From positions 42,579,311-42,643,310 of the forward strand of contig JANAVB010005597.1 in NCBI GenBank assembly GCA_029216955.1: a stretch of DNA of 64,000 nucleotides, written 5' to 3'. Below are positions 34,548 through 47,226 of the stretch, piece after piece (position 1 is the first letter of the stretch; every line of letters begins with the position of its first letter). The stretch is from Iris pallida. Taxonomy: Eukaryota; Streptophyta; Magnoliopsida; Asparagales; Iridaceae. The notes beneath the pieces were generated by a model. It searched no databases. It saw only the letters and a program-made list of their open reading frames with translations, and was not told where the DNA came from. A program made the position numbers and the translations under genes.

Positions 34548-35479
34548 TTTCGCAATTTCATTATGATGTTTGTGAACTGGCTTCTTTTTCACCAAGTTCA
34601 AATAAAAGTTTAGTTCTGTTTCTAGTAGTATATTCGGATGTTTGGGGTCCATCTAAGATTGTCACTCTTTGTGGGACTCGATAGTTTGTTACTTTTATTA
34701 TTAATTGCACATGGATAACATAGATTTGTTTGATGAAGTTGAAACATAAGGTTGATAATGTATTTTAGAAATTCTATGAAATGATGGCGGTACAGTACAA
34801 AATGAATATGCAAGTTTTCCATAATGATAATGGGGGTAAATATGTTAAGTATGAACTCCATACATTCCTTGATATATATGATATCATTCATTAAATCACT
34901 GGTCCTTCTTATACTCCTCAACAAAATGGAGTAGTCAAACGGAAGAATTGTCACCTTCTTGAGGCTCATTTGTCATTGTATTATTGGGGTGAAACCCTCA
35001 ATTCTGTCGCTTACCTCAGTAATCGACTTCAATCTCGAATTATTTCAAGCGCTCTCTCTCTCTCTCTCTCATGTTGGTGGTTTGTCAATCGTGAATTCTG
35101 ACTCATGTGTTGATTGTATCGCATTTATTCATATCCATTCACCACACCACTAGAGGTGAGCCTCGAGCCCTCTGTTGTGTGTTTCTTGGATATGGAACAA
35201 CTCAAAAAGTCTATCGTTGTTACTATTCACCAACGAAGAAGATGTTTGTGACTGTGGATATTGTTTTCCATAAACATAAGATGTATTTCAATGATTATGA
35301 TTCCTCACTTCAAGGGGAGAAGCATATTGGAGTTCAGACATTTGATTATTGCTTTCAGGATGCTCCAGAGTTTGGAGTTCACGCTCATAACCGGGTTTAG
35401 AAAAATGGAGAGGACCACAAAACATAGCATCCACCTCCCTTAGAATTAGAGCTAGGATCACCACCAATTGAGCAGCAGC
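34548..35479 (+). pseudogene. Old copia element: integrase
   Basis: Readable pieces in one orientation: HYDVCELA (pre-integrase zinc knuckle end), VYSDVWGPSKI (integrase core start, first Asp), HNDNGGKYV (second Asp region), YTPQQNGVVKRKNCHLLE (catalytic Glu region) and the C-terminal CVFLGYGTTQKVYRCYYSP. Several stops and indels. A CT microsatellite (about 35050-35070) interrupts it. Ends at 35479, where an LTR begins; the RT N-terminal half that should follow is absent. Confidence 0.85.
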
Positions 35480-36959
35480 TGTCACGACCCGCTCCCGAAT
35501 AATCGGACACGAGTCGGACACGCCCAGCCTTTGTCGATGGACACGACGAAGTAAGCTGTACAATTCTAAGAAAAACTCCAAGATACAAGATATATATAAA
35601 ACAACACAGCTATTATACACGTTCCCAGAATCACCATAATCCACAAGTTATTGGTATAATATCATCCGGAGACAAATCCGGTAACATGAATAAAATTATA
35701 CAATCCTGAAATCCTCAATACAATACATGATAACATTCTCTAAAACAAATCTAAGAAAAGATCTAACCATAACTCTGAAAATTCTAAATATATCCTAAGG
35801 CACAACTCTATCCTGGCTTCAGACTCTGGCCCATAAAGATGGAACATCATCCTCAAGCATACCTGCAACGCATCCTATCAGGAAAAGAGCAAAGTACAAT
35901 TCCGACAAGAAACACTAAACAATGTAAACTGAAATGCATGAAAAAGAGCCACAATACGAACTGTGGTACAAGACAGGAATATGAAACTGTAGTACATGAA
36001 TAACGATGAACTATAGTACCAGATCCTGTGTAAAACTCCTAAATTTCTACTATATTTTTTTCGATTTTGGTGCTGATTTAAAATTTTGTATTGTGCGTCA
36101 CGTAGTCGTATTGTACGTCGTGTGCGGAAGTCCGTTTTTCAAATTTGCTCGACGAGTGCGAATATGTGCGAGCATACATATTTTTTAGAAAAAATATTTT
36201 ATTTTATAGTTTCAAAATAATATATATATATAAATTATTTTGCTATCATTTCCAAGTTGTTATTTTAGTTACTAGAAGCCTTCATTTATGCAGTTATTAA
36301 TGGTGAATGATATTCCTATTGTATACTAGAAAAGCATAAATATTACTCGTACTTGCATATATATAATTCATAATATTTTATTAGTTATTTTTAAATAATA
36401 ATGTATTTTCGAAATTATTATAATAACATTTTTGGAAAATATATTTTAAAAATATTTTGGCAATTTAAATCTTGATTCAATTTTTGGAATTATTTAAATA
36501 GATTAGATATTTGGAATTTGAATTTTCTCAATTGATTTTTAAGCCAAAAGAATTTAATTTCGTGCATACATATATTTCGAAATTATTTATTAGTCTATTT
36601 TTAATAAAAATATAATTCTCGAGATTTATTAATATTAATATTTTATTATTCAAAAAGACATTTAAAAATATTTATTATTTTCGAAATTATTATTATTGGT
36701 AATTTGAAAAATATATTTGAAAGTTATTGTAGCCATTTAAATATTGATTTAATTTTTGGATTTATTTTTATAGAGTAAATTTATATCTATATATGGAGTT
36801 TGAATTATGTTGTTGATTTTAAACTAAAGCATAAAAATTTATTTGATTTAAATTAGATTTACATTTAGATTTGGATTTGAATTTAAATTAAATTATGAAT
36901 TATCGATTTGGGTTTTAAAATTTTTCCTAGTCCTTATCCTAATGGGAATTCCCACATCC

Positions 36960-36968
36960 TATAAATAG
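36960..36968 (+). promoter_or_regulatory. TATA box of the solo LTR
   Basis: TATAAATAG followed about 35-45 bases later by a TC-rich start region (CCACAATTCATCTCCC), consistent with an LTR U3/R junction. Confidence 0.6.
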
Positions 36969-38335
36969 GCAGGGACTCCTCCATGTTATTTGCTCCACAA
37001 TTCATCTCCCACAAAACTTCATCAACCCAAATTTCCACCGCAGAGTGCATAGTGTCGGTGTCCAACTCCAATAGATTATTATTTTTTTGTACATATACAT
37101 TCATTCTCTTCTTGGTGTCCGACAATCCCGGACCTCATCACCGTCCTCGTGTCCGACACTTGGACACAAGCCCTAAACTTAAACCTAACCCTAACCCTAA
37201 CCACGGCTTCCCCGCCTCCTGGCCCTATTCCCTGCCACCACGCCACCCGGCCACTCACAGTCCCGACAACCACCTCGCCGTAGTCGTCATCCACCACAAC
37301 CCTGCCTGCACATACGGCACCACCACCGACACCGGTGCCAAACCGACGACCTGTCCTTCTCCCAGCCCCTCGACTTCCCGACCGTTTCTCCGACACCACC
37401 ACCCGCCACCATGGCGCAGCCACCACCACTACCAGGGCACCCCCGGCCACCAAATTCGACCTACGCCCCAACGCCACCACCGACAACCCACCGTCAAACA
37501 CTCCCCAGCCAACCTCGTCGGGGCGGCATGCCACGAAAATGCCACAGCAGAGAAAAAAAAAGAGAAATAGGAACACCATACCTCCGCCCTTGTCCGGGCT
37601 GTCGTATGTGCCCGCCATCGCCCCGTCTCCGCGTGGCCGTGCGCCGCAATGCCAGCCGTGGCCGAGCAAACCCGGGCGAGCCGTCCCCTCCTCTCTCCGA
37701 CTTCCCCGCCGTCCTTCATCAGCCCTCGCCGCGCCGTTCTCCCGCGGCCGGTGCATCTCCGCCGGCCTCTACTCCGCCCCTCCGACGGAAACCCCCCTTC
37801 GCCATCATTTTCTCCCTCTCGCCGGAGCACCGTAACCCTCCGCCGTGTGCGCCTAGCCGTGGCCACCCGCGCGAGCTTCCCCCACCGGCGACTCCACGCC
37901 TCCGCCGCCACCCCTAGTCGCCGCTCCACTCACCGCAGCCCGAAACCCCCACTCCTCCCGCCGGAGCCCGTAGCGCCGCCCTCATCAGCCTCTCCACCCG
38001 ATCCCGCGTGCGCCGTCTGCTCCAGCGCGCCACCGCCGGAGCAACGCCCCTCCACGTCGATCCTTTCCCCTCCGCGCGCCGACCATCTCCTCCGTCGTTC
38101 CACTCTCTCCTCCGAGCCCTTCTCCTCTCTCTCGCCTCTCCACTCTCTCTCTCCCACTCGTTTTTCTTTTCTTCTCTCTGAGTTCTCCCTAATCTCCTTC
38201 TCCCTGATTTCGAGTGTTGATTTTTTTTTCTACTGAAGTTGGTTCTCCTCGAAAGAGGAGAACCAGTACTGATATTTTTTTTAGTTTATTTTTTATATAT
38301 TAATTAATGATTATTTGTTAATTAATTTCATTGTT

Positions 38336-38336
38336 A

Positions 38337-38374
<38 letters not shown>
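38336..38374. repeat. (ATT)n microsatellite
   Basis: Thirteen ATT triplets in the AT-rich middle of the solo LTR. Confidence 0.9.
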
Positions 38375-38375
<1 letters not shown>

Positions 38376-39540
38376 TTCTTATTATTATTATTGCTATTTC
38401 CTTATTTTTATTATTGTATTTATTATTATTATTTTTTTGTACAAAATATGTTGTATGGTTACAATAGCTATATTACTATTATCATTAATATTATTTTGAT
38501 ATTAATTAGGTTTGGCTTACTTATATTAATTTTGTTAACTATTATTAATATGTATCGAGAGATTTTGAGATATATTAGTATAGTATTTTGGATGATTATA
38601 ATATTTTTACCTAGCTAAATTATAGCTTGACATAAGAAAATAGTTTTTATGACTTTTCAAATATTTATTTAGAATATTTGAACAAAAGAAAATATAGATT
38701 TTAATTATAATTCCAATAATAGTTTTCGAATATTATAAGTAATTTTCTAATATAGTTATTAAATACTTTGACTAAACATAAGTAGTATGCTATCAATCTT
38801 ATTTATCATTACAAAACATAGAATTTAAGCCTAAATCGATTTTCCATATTTTTATGTGTTTGTCAAATATTATTTTTACTAATAAAATATTTTTTTTTCA
38901 AGGATTATAAATAGTTTTCTAAAAATTATATATATTTTATTTTCCTTGATTTCCTCTTTTCCATAATCAATCCCATTATTCCTATTCTTTCCCCAATTTC
39001 GTACTACCATATGTCCACCCTTACTAATTTGAACCTTCTGGACCCAATAGAACCGACCGTGTCACCATCCGTGGTCACCTTGCATAGTTGTCACACCGAA
39101 GTCGCAGTTCATGCCACCGTGATTATCGCAGCACACCAGGCATCCTACCAGACAAGACACCTTGCCTTCACTGTTTAATTTCTTGCTCAATATCATGCAT
39201 GTTTTTACTTATTTTTAAAAAATATAAATTGTACTTGCAAATTATTATATTTTAGTTGCATATGGCTTAGAGTTAAGGGACCACCTTCGTTTGTGTCGCA
39301 TTCATTGGCCCGACACTTGTGTATCACGAGTCACGAGTCTCATGTAGATCTCGGACGTACGTATCGACTGGCCATCGATGCGCACATGCCGTGCGATAGG
39401 CAATAACTGCTAAATAGTTTTGGTTGTCTAGAAGACTTAGCGACTTAGCAGTTATTAGGAATGTCGTGATGTGGATTCAGCACGAGTAGTGCATGGGGAG
39501 GGTGAAGACAGTTATTAGGCGCAGGGGCTTTCACACCTTT

Positions 39541-39825
39541 ACTTTTCTCTAGATGCCATTTGTGACTCAGTCGAGAGACTAGTGGCCGTGCATTTATTAA
39601 CTTTTCTTTAGATGCCACTAGTGCCTCGGTTGAAACACAAATGTGCCGTGCATTTACTTTTCTCTAGCTGCCGTTAGTGACTCACCCAAGAGCTAGTGGC
39701 CGTGCATTTACTTTTCTCTAGATACCCCTTAGTTCTCGTTCGAGTGCTAATGGGCCGTGCATTTACTTTTCTCTGGATGCCACTAGTGCCTTGGTTGAAA
39801 CGCTAACGTGCCGTGTTTCTAGCTT
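39541..39825. repeat. About 56-bp tandem array in the solo LTR
   Basis: ACTTTTCTCTAGATGCC recurs at 39541, 39600, 39656, 39710 and 39765, with GTGCC/GTGACTC and GGCCGTGCATTT phrases in each unit. Five diverged units of 54-59 bp. Confidence 0.85.
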
Positions 39826-42099
39826 CGGGAGCCCTTGTGTGGAACGTTGTCTTCAAATTGCATTTTCACCTAGAATGGTTAAGGACCTTTATTTGTATAG
39901 TCACATATATTTTTTTTATTAAGCTAACTTTATTCAATTTATGGCATGATATTATGTGTCTTGTTACGTCCCTCTGAGGACCTGGTTGTCTTGCCAGGTG
40001 TGTGCTATTGTCTTCGCAGGTGTTCTAGCTCCAGCCGTGACTATCTCTATTTTTCGAAGATGATTGCGCTTGGATCGTCTTCGCTTCGCTCGCTAAAATC
40101 TTTCTTTTGTTATGTATTTCTTTTCATCGTTGGTAGTGGATTTGTCTCCGCCCAACTACATGTACCAAATGAAAATTTTATGGTTGATTATATGATATCA
40201 TTTATTCATACTTTTTTGTGGATGAGATTAGTATGGTTCTACTGCATTTACAGCTTATGTATTTATACGAGGCTTCCATATATTGGAGTATACTTTGTAT
40301 GAATACAACTGGCATGTCTACGTTCCTAGTCCTACGTATTTTAGGACTGGGGCGTTACATCCTGAACAATGAACTAGACTATCAGTGTAATATGCATTTG
40401 AAATAACTATCAGAGTATGTGACCGGCTGGGTAAACAATGAACAATAGCACATGAATAATGGTACGGCTTAGAGTCCCACGTGCACGATGTGAGACCTAA
40501 GCTATTAGTCAATGCCTAGCTAAAATAGGATTGGTCACATATCTGTAGTAATTTCCCACCCAATGTACAAGTAAAGAACAATGAACTATGAACGATGAAC
40601 AATGAACAATCGTGTTTACAACGTGTCATTATGAGAACATGAAGCAAGACAGAAATACAGAGTAAAGGGTTCGAGTCGGTGTACTTGCCTTGCTCCGGGA
40701 GATCAGTGATAGGGATGTAGTAACCTCTATGCCCACCTAGAATTTGATACAAGTTGGTTAAGTCTATAATAAAGACATTAACTAGTTTTAACTTATTATT
40801 CCTAACTAGCTACTAAAATAATCATGTTTAACTATATTTGTAAATAATAGTTTAGCAAAAATACTATACATACTTTTATTTAGAAATATTTGGTAGTTAG
40901 GATAAAATTAAAATACATTAGCCAAATATATATATACAACCAGCTAAATTTAACTAACTAATTATTAACTTGCTAAAGTAGAGATTAACCATTTTAGAAT
41001 AAATAGTTTTCTAATTTACTAAATCACTTTAGCAAGAATAATTATAATTTTAGCAAAATAGTATAGATTAGATTATAAATATTAGATAGAAACATTTAGA
41101 GATAGATATTAACATAATATTAGTGAAGTATATAAGCATCCTTAGATTAAACCAGTGCAATTATTTCAAAATATTTATTAAGAATCAAGCTGCTAATAAT
41201 AACATGGATTATATTTTAATACCCCACTCACAACCAAACCCATAATCGGCCCAGTGCCTCAGGCCTACTATTGGCCTGACCTTCTATTTTTGTTGATTTT
41301 CCTCTTCTAATTTCTCTTCTAGACCAAATAACCCATGTCCAACAACTATACTTCATTCAAGCTCAGTGAAAGTATGCATACAAACCCAGCTAAAATATGG
41401 CTTATTAAAACACAAGCAAGGCAAAAGTCCACCTACAATTTGTATCATCAACCTACCGAACCATCTCCAAACTATCCCAGTTGTTGACCAACACGGAATT
41501 ATACTATCATTCGAATATGAACCACATATGAATGAACACAACATAGTTTCAGAACCTATCCAAGTAACAGCTATTTCTCCTTCTTCCTTTGCATCAGTCA
41601 CTCCATCCACAACCAAACTCTGTAAATATATATATAAGCCCAACCAATTTCTAGTAAACCAATCAAAGTCTCAGCTAACATCAAACAAGAACTAACAAGA
41701 ACTTTCACCAGGCTCAAAGAAAGATTTAGGGGGGATCAAACTGAATTCATACCTAGTCCTCAACCCCACCTTAAATTATAGAAAATAGAGTTATACACAA
41801 CTCACCAAGAACAATCCCCTTGGCTGCAACATTCCAGTTTAGAGAGCTACCAAACTTCTAGTTTAGAAAGAGAGCAGAACACAGAAAAATCCAATCCCAA
41901 AATACACCAAAAATTATACAGGAAATTTACATAAAATAATATTTCAAAATTAAAATAATAATTCTCAAAGCAATTCCCAAATCCCGCCACTGCCGAACAC
42001 GTTGGCCTACTGCAACCGATACAACATCCATGGATGGACACGAACAGCCTTACAGACACGCACATGGATACACGCCAACACACCCAACCCGATCATAGC

Positions 42100-44475
42100 T
42101 GTAATGCCCCGCTCCGCACGGCGCATTACGCTGAAACGTTGACTCAGCGAGTCGCGTTGACCCAAAGGAATGTATCGATGCAAAACGATACGAGAGCTAA
42201 GTTGTCCCGAGCAACGTATCGAACTAAGTCGATGCGAAGAGTTGCCTTGTCCCTAAGAATGCATCGAGTGAATCGATGCGAAGCGCCGCGTTGCCCCGAA
42301 TGATGAGTGCATTGAATCGGCTCGAAGATTCTAAGAAATCGAATCGACCAAGGCGCAAGTCCGAATCGAAGCAAGTATTGATTTTAGTTGGTTTCGCGTG
42401 CAGGTCATACTTTGACGGGAAAATATTAGAGGTCGATCTTTTGCAATATTTAGTAAGGGGTCCGCAAAATCAAATCGTCGCCTTGCGACGGGCCGAGACT
42501 TGGGCACGCTAAGGCAAATCGGGCGTATGATTCAATGAAAGCACGAAGTGCTCGAATGGCTAAGTCAGGAGAGAGGCCGTGCAACAAAGTTAGGGAATCG
42601 AGCCGCATCGGCTCGGCAAAACGACGAAGGCATATCGACTCAAGGTGGGAGGATTGACTTCTTTTTACTCCTTCATTCGATAAGTCAAATATATTATTTG
42701 TATGCTAAAAGTTAACCTATCGACGCCACGGGCGTGGCCGATCGGAGATAAAAATCATAGTGTGAGTCGAACAATAAGTTAGAACAATTGAAATGATACG
42801 TGCATCCTATGCACGAGTCGCTATGGAACATTGGATATCGCAAGGGCGAGCGCCTCGGAGCGCAAGCCATAAGAACATGGGATAACTGTAATCGGCGAGT
42901 GCCTTAGTGCACGAACCATACCGTGCCTTTGATGCACGAGTTAGACGGCTAAAACATTGAAAGACAATAGGCGAGCGCCCTAGCGCGCAAGCTTCGAACC
43001 TTGAATGCTAAGTTATAGAACATGGGAATATGGTCGGAACGTGCCTACGTGCACGGGATAATAAAAGATGGCTTCGTTACGAGAGAATACAGTTGCGGTA
43101 TGAATGTGGCGGAACTGTCGGATATGACATGTTGCCTCGAAAGGTGTTCGAGACCCTCGGGTCGTTCGGTTGACGAGCATTGAGTTGAGGCACGATGCCA
43201 TTGAATCATCGAAACGAAGTGCGAAACGAAAGAACATAGAAAGCTAAATGGAAGAAATAAGAGACGATAAGTCTGAGTCTCGGACTCAAGACTATGTTTG
43301 GTTGTTTGAAATTGATACTTGAATGATAGGGCGTTGCATGGTCGATTGGAATGGGCTCGAGATAAAATGTGATACCGCCCGTGCACGGGTGTTTTCCCCA
43401 ATCGGATAGATACCAGATGCGCCCCGGAACCGATTGGCCGCGGAGGGATTCGAATAATCTTTGTAGGCGCACATCAAACTAGATGGGAAAAGCCGCAAAT
43501 GATGGTATGCAGCGGGAACGTTTCGGTTGTTTTGGGATTGTGACCCAACCCGTGAAACGCCGCGCAGCCCAACCAAATAGTGAGAAAAGAAGGAGAGAAA
43601 AGAAAGGAACTCCTTTAGTCCATTCCGGCGCGGATACGCCAACGGCCCTCATATAGTTAAGGAACGATGGATTGAAAGTGTAGGCGTGAATGCGTCCCGC
43701 ACATAGATCCTGCCTAGAGATGCACCTATAACATGACAGGAAAGAAATGGGGCGTATTCACCTTGCGTCAGTGCAAGGGACGCAAGAGCGAGTGCGTCGA
43801 CTTGGTAAGCCACGAATCAAACACGAGAACGCTTGTTGCTTGTACATTCAATTCGATAACATGATGCTATGATAACATGCTTTACGCTTTCGAAGATGCC
43901 ATGAACTTGACCCTAAGGAGAACATAGCAAGATCATAAGCTAAGTTGCATGATTCAACATAAAGATTAAAATGTCGGTTTGGAAAGATAATCTTTGCTTC
44001 AGTACATGCGAGGACAAACGTACTGATCCCCCACCAGCTTCATGCAGGGTGCAGGGAATGGATTGCTCGCGGCGAAGCATTGCTTGAACGTGTTAAGGCT
44101 TGGAATGCCGAAGCGCATTGAAGCGTGCTATCGCATTGACGCTCGGACTACGCAGCTGGATTGATGCGGCCGAGATATAGAAGGCATGATGTATGGAACG
44201 GTGAAATCCTTTGTGGGCAAGAGAGAACCTGAGTGTTGTAGCCAATCTGGCATATATTGTTAGGCTATCGAAAGCCATTGTAATCTCAGTTTCAGATATC
44301 AATAAAGAGAATTGTTTCGTATACTCTGTTTCCCTTCGTTGTTAATATCAAATCAAAAAGTTAACCATTTGAGAACTTTTCATCTTGCCTTGCACGAGCG
44401 CAACTCCAGGCTCGTGCGGCATCACGCCCCCCTGCGAGGACGATGATTCGGGTGATTCCGGGTCGGAGCGTGACA
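42100..44475 (+). repeat. 5' LTR of the LARD-like element
   Basis: TGTAATGCCCCGC...GGAGCGTGACA. The first 230 bases hold four related units with ATCGATGCGAA/TATCGA half-palindromes. 42790-43060 holds further inverted repeats of the type GTGC-N-GCAC. Confidence 0.9.
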
Positions 44476-47226
44476 AATTGGTATCAAAGCTCTAGGCTTA
44501 ATTTCCTCTGGACGCTCGCTTCACTACAATTCGAAAAGTTGCCCACCACCACTTGATATCACTCTTGACTCTACTCGATGCCGCATTGGATGTTCCATAC
44601 AATAAGTCTAATACAAATCGTGTAATTTTGCCGCATGTGTTTTGGAAATTACACGATGTTTGCTAAGAAAGTCGCGAGGGGTATATTGCATTGAATGCAA
44701 ACGAGCCGTAAAATGTTAGTTGCTGCAAGCGCAACCAAATTATGAAATACGATTTGAGATATTGTGGAAATGTAACATGTTGAATGAGAAATAAAATGAT
44801 GCACGATGTGCAGCGAGTTAATGTAAATATGCGTTAAAATGAAAGTGAGAAGTGATAGCCAATACCGATGTGTTAAACGGATTGTGCATTGACTTGTAAA
44901 GTCGAGAGTAATTCGTTGCACGAGGTGCGGTAAATGTCGGAAATGATCATTGCACGATGTGCAACGCGTATTGGAAAGTAAAATCATTGCACGCGGTGCA
45001 ACGCATATCAGATTAATCGTTGCACGAAGTACAAAGGAAATTGGAAATAAATCGTTGTACAAAGTGAAATAAAATGTCGAAAATAAATCGTAGCACGATG
45101 TGCAACGCGAGTCGAAAGTAAAATTTGTTGCACGGGGTGCGACGCGTATCAAATAAAGTATTGCACGAGATGCAACGTAAGGAAAGAATTGAAATCGTAA
45201 ATCAATAGAACGAATCGTTCGGTTGCGCACCAAACTTATGTTGGCAAACGAGAACATTGACCGAATCGTATCGGGTTTTGATAGAATCAAAGTTACGGTT
45301 GTGATCAAGCACGATCACTGCGGAAATCGTAAGTCGGAAGAGATTGTCGGCTTGTACTAAGTATAGTGCGAGGGAAATGACTTGAGTTCCGAGTGGTATA
45401 TGCCATACCACGTAGGCGATGAATGACTCGATTCCGAGTGGTATATGGTATAGCACTTGTACGATAAAATTCATCGACGCGTTGTGAGGATTGCGGAAAG
45501 TTTGTCCGTAACGGACGGGGGAGTACCGAGACTCGATTGAAAAAAATTTGTATGACGGTATGTTGATGCAAGTGTTCTTCGAAATTCGGTTGGGACGATA
45601 AGGCGAGACTCGTATCAATGAACGATACGTCGGACGAGAATAATAAGTCGGCCGGAAGACCGATACTAGCAAAACGATTATGCCTTGACGCAATAATCGG
45701 ATCGACGGGAAAGGAATACTCGAGCTTACAAATGAGTCACACGACTTGCAATCTCGGTATAAACGTTGGGCGAGACGAATCGAATCGTACGACTTGCGAT
45801 CTCGATAGAATGTTAGGCGATGCAAACATTGAAATTGAATCGCACGATGTGCGACTTCGGTAAGAAAGTTGGTTGACATGAGAAATCGTGCCTAAGAAAT
45901 AGTTGGTTACACTACGGCGACACTCATTTGAGCACGACTGAAAAACACGCGAAACTTAGAGGGCGTGATCGTATAACTCGAGGCGAGTAGATGCGTCGTG
46001 AATATCAGAATCATCGACGCTAGTACAAGAAATTGCTCGGAGGATAGTTGCGCATCAGTTGCGCCGATAGAAATGGTTACGTCGGAACGTGATTTGGCTC
46101 CGAAATAAGATATAGCATGGTTCGTATTAAACTGTCCTTCGTTAATGATCCACAATTATCGAGCGTAGCTTCGGGGCAGCTGACCCTAGAAGACTTGACC
46201 GCCAAATCAAATTGAATACTGCAGACCGTAAGATGACCCATGCGATATCGCATATGGGATTGCACCGATAACAAATATAACACGGTGCATGTTGATGATA
46301 AGTCTAGGCGATTGCGAGGAACGTGCTATGCACGAGAGGGAATGATAAGGGAATGGCTTACGAGTCATGTCCTTAGATTCGGATTCACCTTGCAATTGAG
46401 CTTGCGTGAATCAAAATTATGTTCGATGTTGCGAGACGGATAAGTTGGGAATTTGGCTAGTGAATTCCTACTCGTTAGGAAATTGAATGTAAGACGCGTC
46501 GTTAAGACATTCGTGTCAAGGCGATCGTTGCCTTGAGCACCATTGCCTTGATGTAAACTTTCGTGTCGGATAGATTGTGGCCTTTGTGCAAGGTCAATTT
46601 AAAACCTGCGTCGGGAGAATCTAAGCACGGTGCCTTGGAAAGTAACCTAGCGGGCGTAGTCCTGAATGTTGATGCAATTGCAAGTCAACAAAGAAAATCG
46701 TATCGAGACAAGTTGCAAGCGAGACTTCGGAAATAGTTGGACAGCGACGTCGAACGCAAGGCGTTGCGGAGACTCGTTGTGATTGGATGCGCGACAGCTT
46801 GACGCGACGCATAGAGTTGGTAGTCCATATGGAACATACGAAATGAGAAATGCGATTTTGAATCGCATAGCGTTATGCAATAAAATTGCGAGAACAAGTG
46901 CTATGGATAAGTCCGATCGAGAGTACGAGATGGCAAGCATAGGATTAAAATTTACCTGTCAGCTTTATTCCAATTTGCTACGACTGGACTTGGTCGAAAT
47001 ACACATATCTTCGGGACGCCTTGAATATAGGTACGAATCCAAATCGAGTTGTATACAAAATTCAAATCGAGCTGCAGGGATGACTTTGAAATGCTAGTGA
47101 AAAGCTTGCGAGATATTATGAAATCGAACATCATTTGTGGGGCGAGATCGTAAAACGATCTATAAAACACTTAGTCGGAGTGTTGGTTTTGGTTCGAGGA
47201 CGAACCTTGTTTTGAGTGGTATATTC
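44476..47226 (+). other. Non-coding interior of the LARD-like element
   Basis: No gag, protease, RT, RNase H or integrase motif in any frame. The two longest antisense frames (219 and 225 residues at 44649-45308 and 45202-45879) overlap each other in different frames and have no recognisable domain. 44780-45180 carries a spaced array of GCACGA-GTGC palindromes; 45590-45870 holds a second series (ACGACTTGCAATCTCGGTA-type). The interior presumably acts as RNA only. Confidence 0.75.
44780..45180. repeat. Array of TTGCACGATGTGCAA-type palindromes
   Basis: Palindromic 15-17-mers (TTGCACGATGTGCAAC and variants GCACGAGGTGC, GCACGCGGTGC, GCACGGGGTGC, GCACGAGATGC) appear about nine times, roughly every 40 bases, separated by AT-rich GTCGAAAATAAAT-like spacers. 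Confidence 0.85.

Larger units (their letters stand above)
36029..40359 (+). mobile_element. 4.3-kb solo LTR (TSD TCCTG)
   Basis: TGTAAAACTCC...GGGGCGTTACA, with perfect TSD TCCTG at 36024-36028 and 40360-40364. A TATA box (36960-36968) lies one fifth in, followed by a GC-rich transcribed stretch (37100-38200), an ATT microsatellite, AT-rich DNA and a 56-bp tandem array. No gag-pol domain is present. Long open frames at 37000-38240 are Pro/Arg/Ser-rich in several frames at once, as expected from composition, and are not called as genes. Confidence 0.85.
35480..42094 (-). mobile_element. LTR-like DNA beginning TGTCACGACCCG, interrupted by a 4.3-kb solo LTR
   Basis: The left edge TGTCACGACCCGCTCCCG resembles a gypsy LTR end. 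The sequence continues at 35480-36023, 40365-42094 and, after the element at 42100, at 49603-49789. No coding domain is visible, and repeated GAACAATGAACTA phrases occur near 36000, 40370 and 40580. Orientation (minus) is inferred from the TGTCACG edge and a leader-like CTCAGGTATG phrase on the minus strand at about 49670. The far end is not defined. Confidence 0.5.

Noticed and set aside
36983..38236. Overlapping 166-225-residue frames in both strands
   Set aside because: Located in the GC-rich part of a solo LTR; Pro/Arg/Ser-rich in several frames at once, no domain.
44780..45180. CRISPR-like appearance of a regularly spaced palindromic repeat
   Set aside because: Plant nuclear context, variable repeats, low-complexity spacers and no cas genes; it lies inside an LTR retrotransposon.
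44649..45879. Two antisense frames of 219 and 225 residues in the non-coding LTR element
   Set aside because: They overlap each other in different frames, have no recognisable domain, and face against the element's LTR direction.
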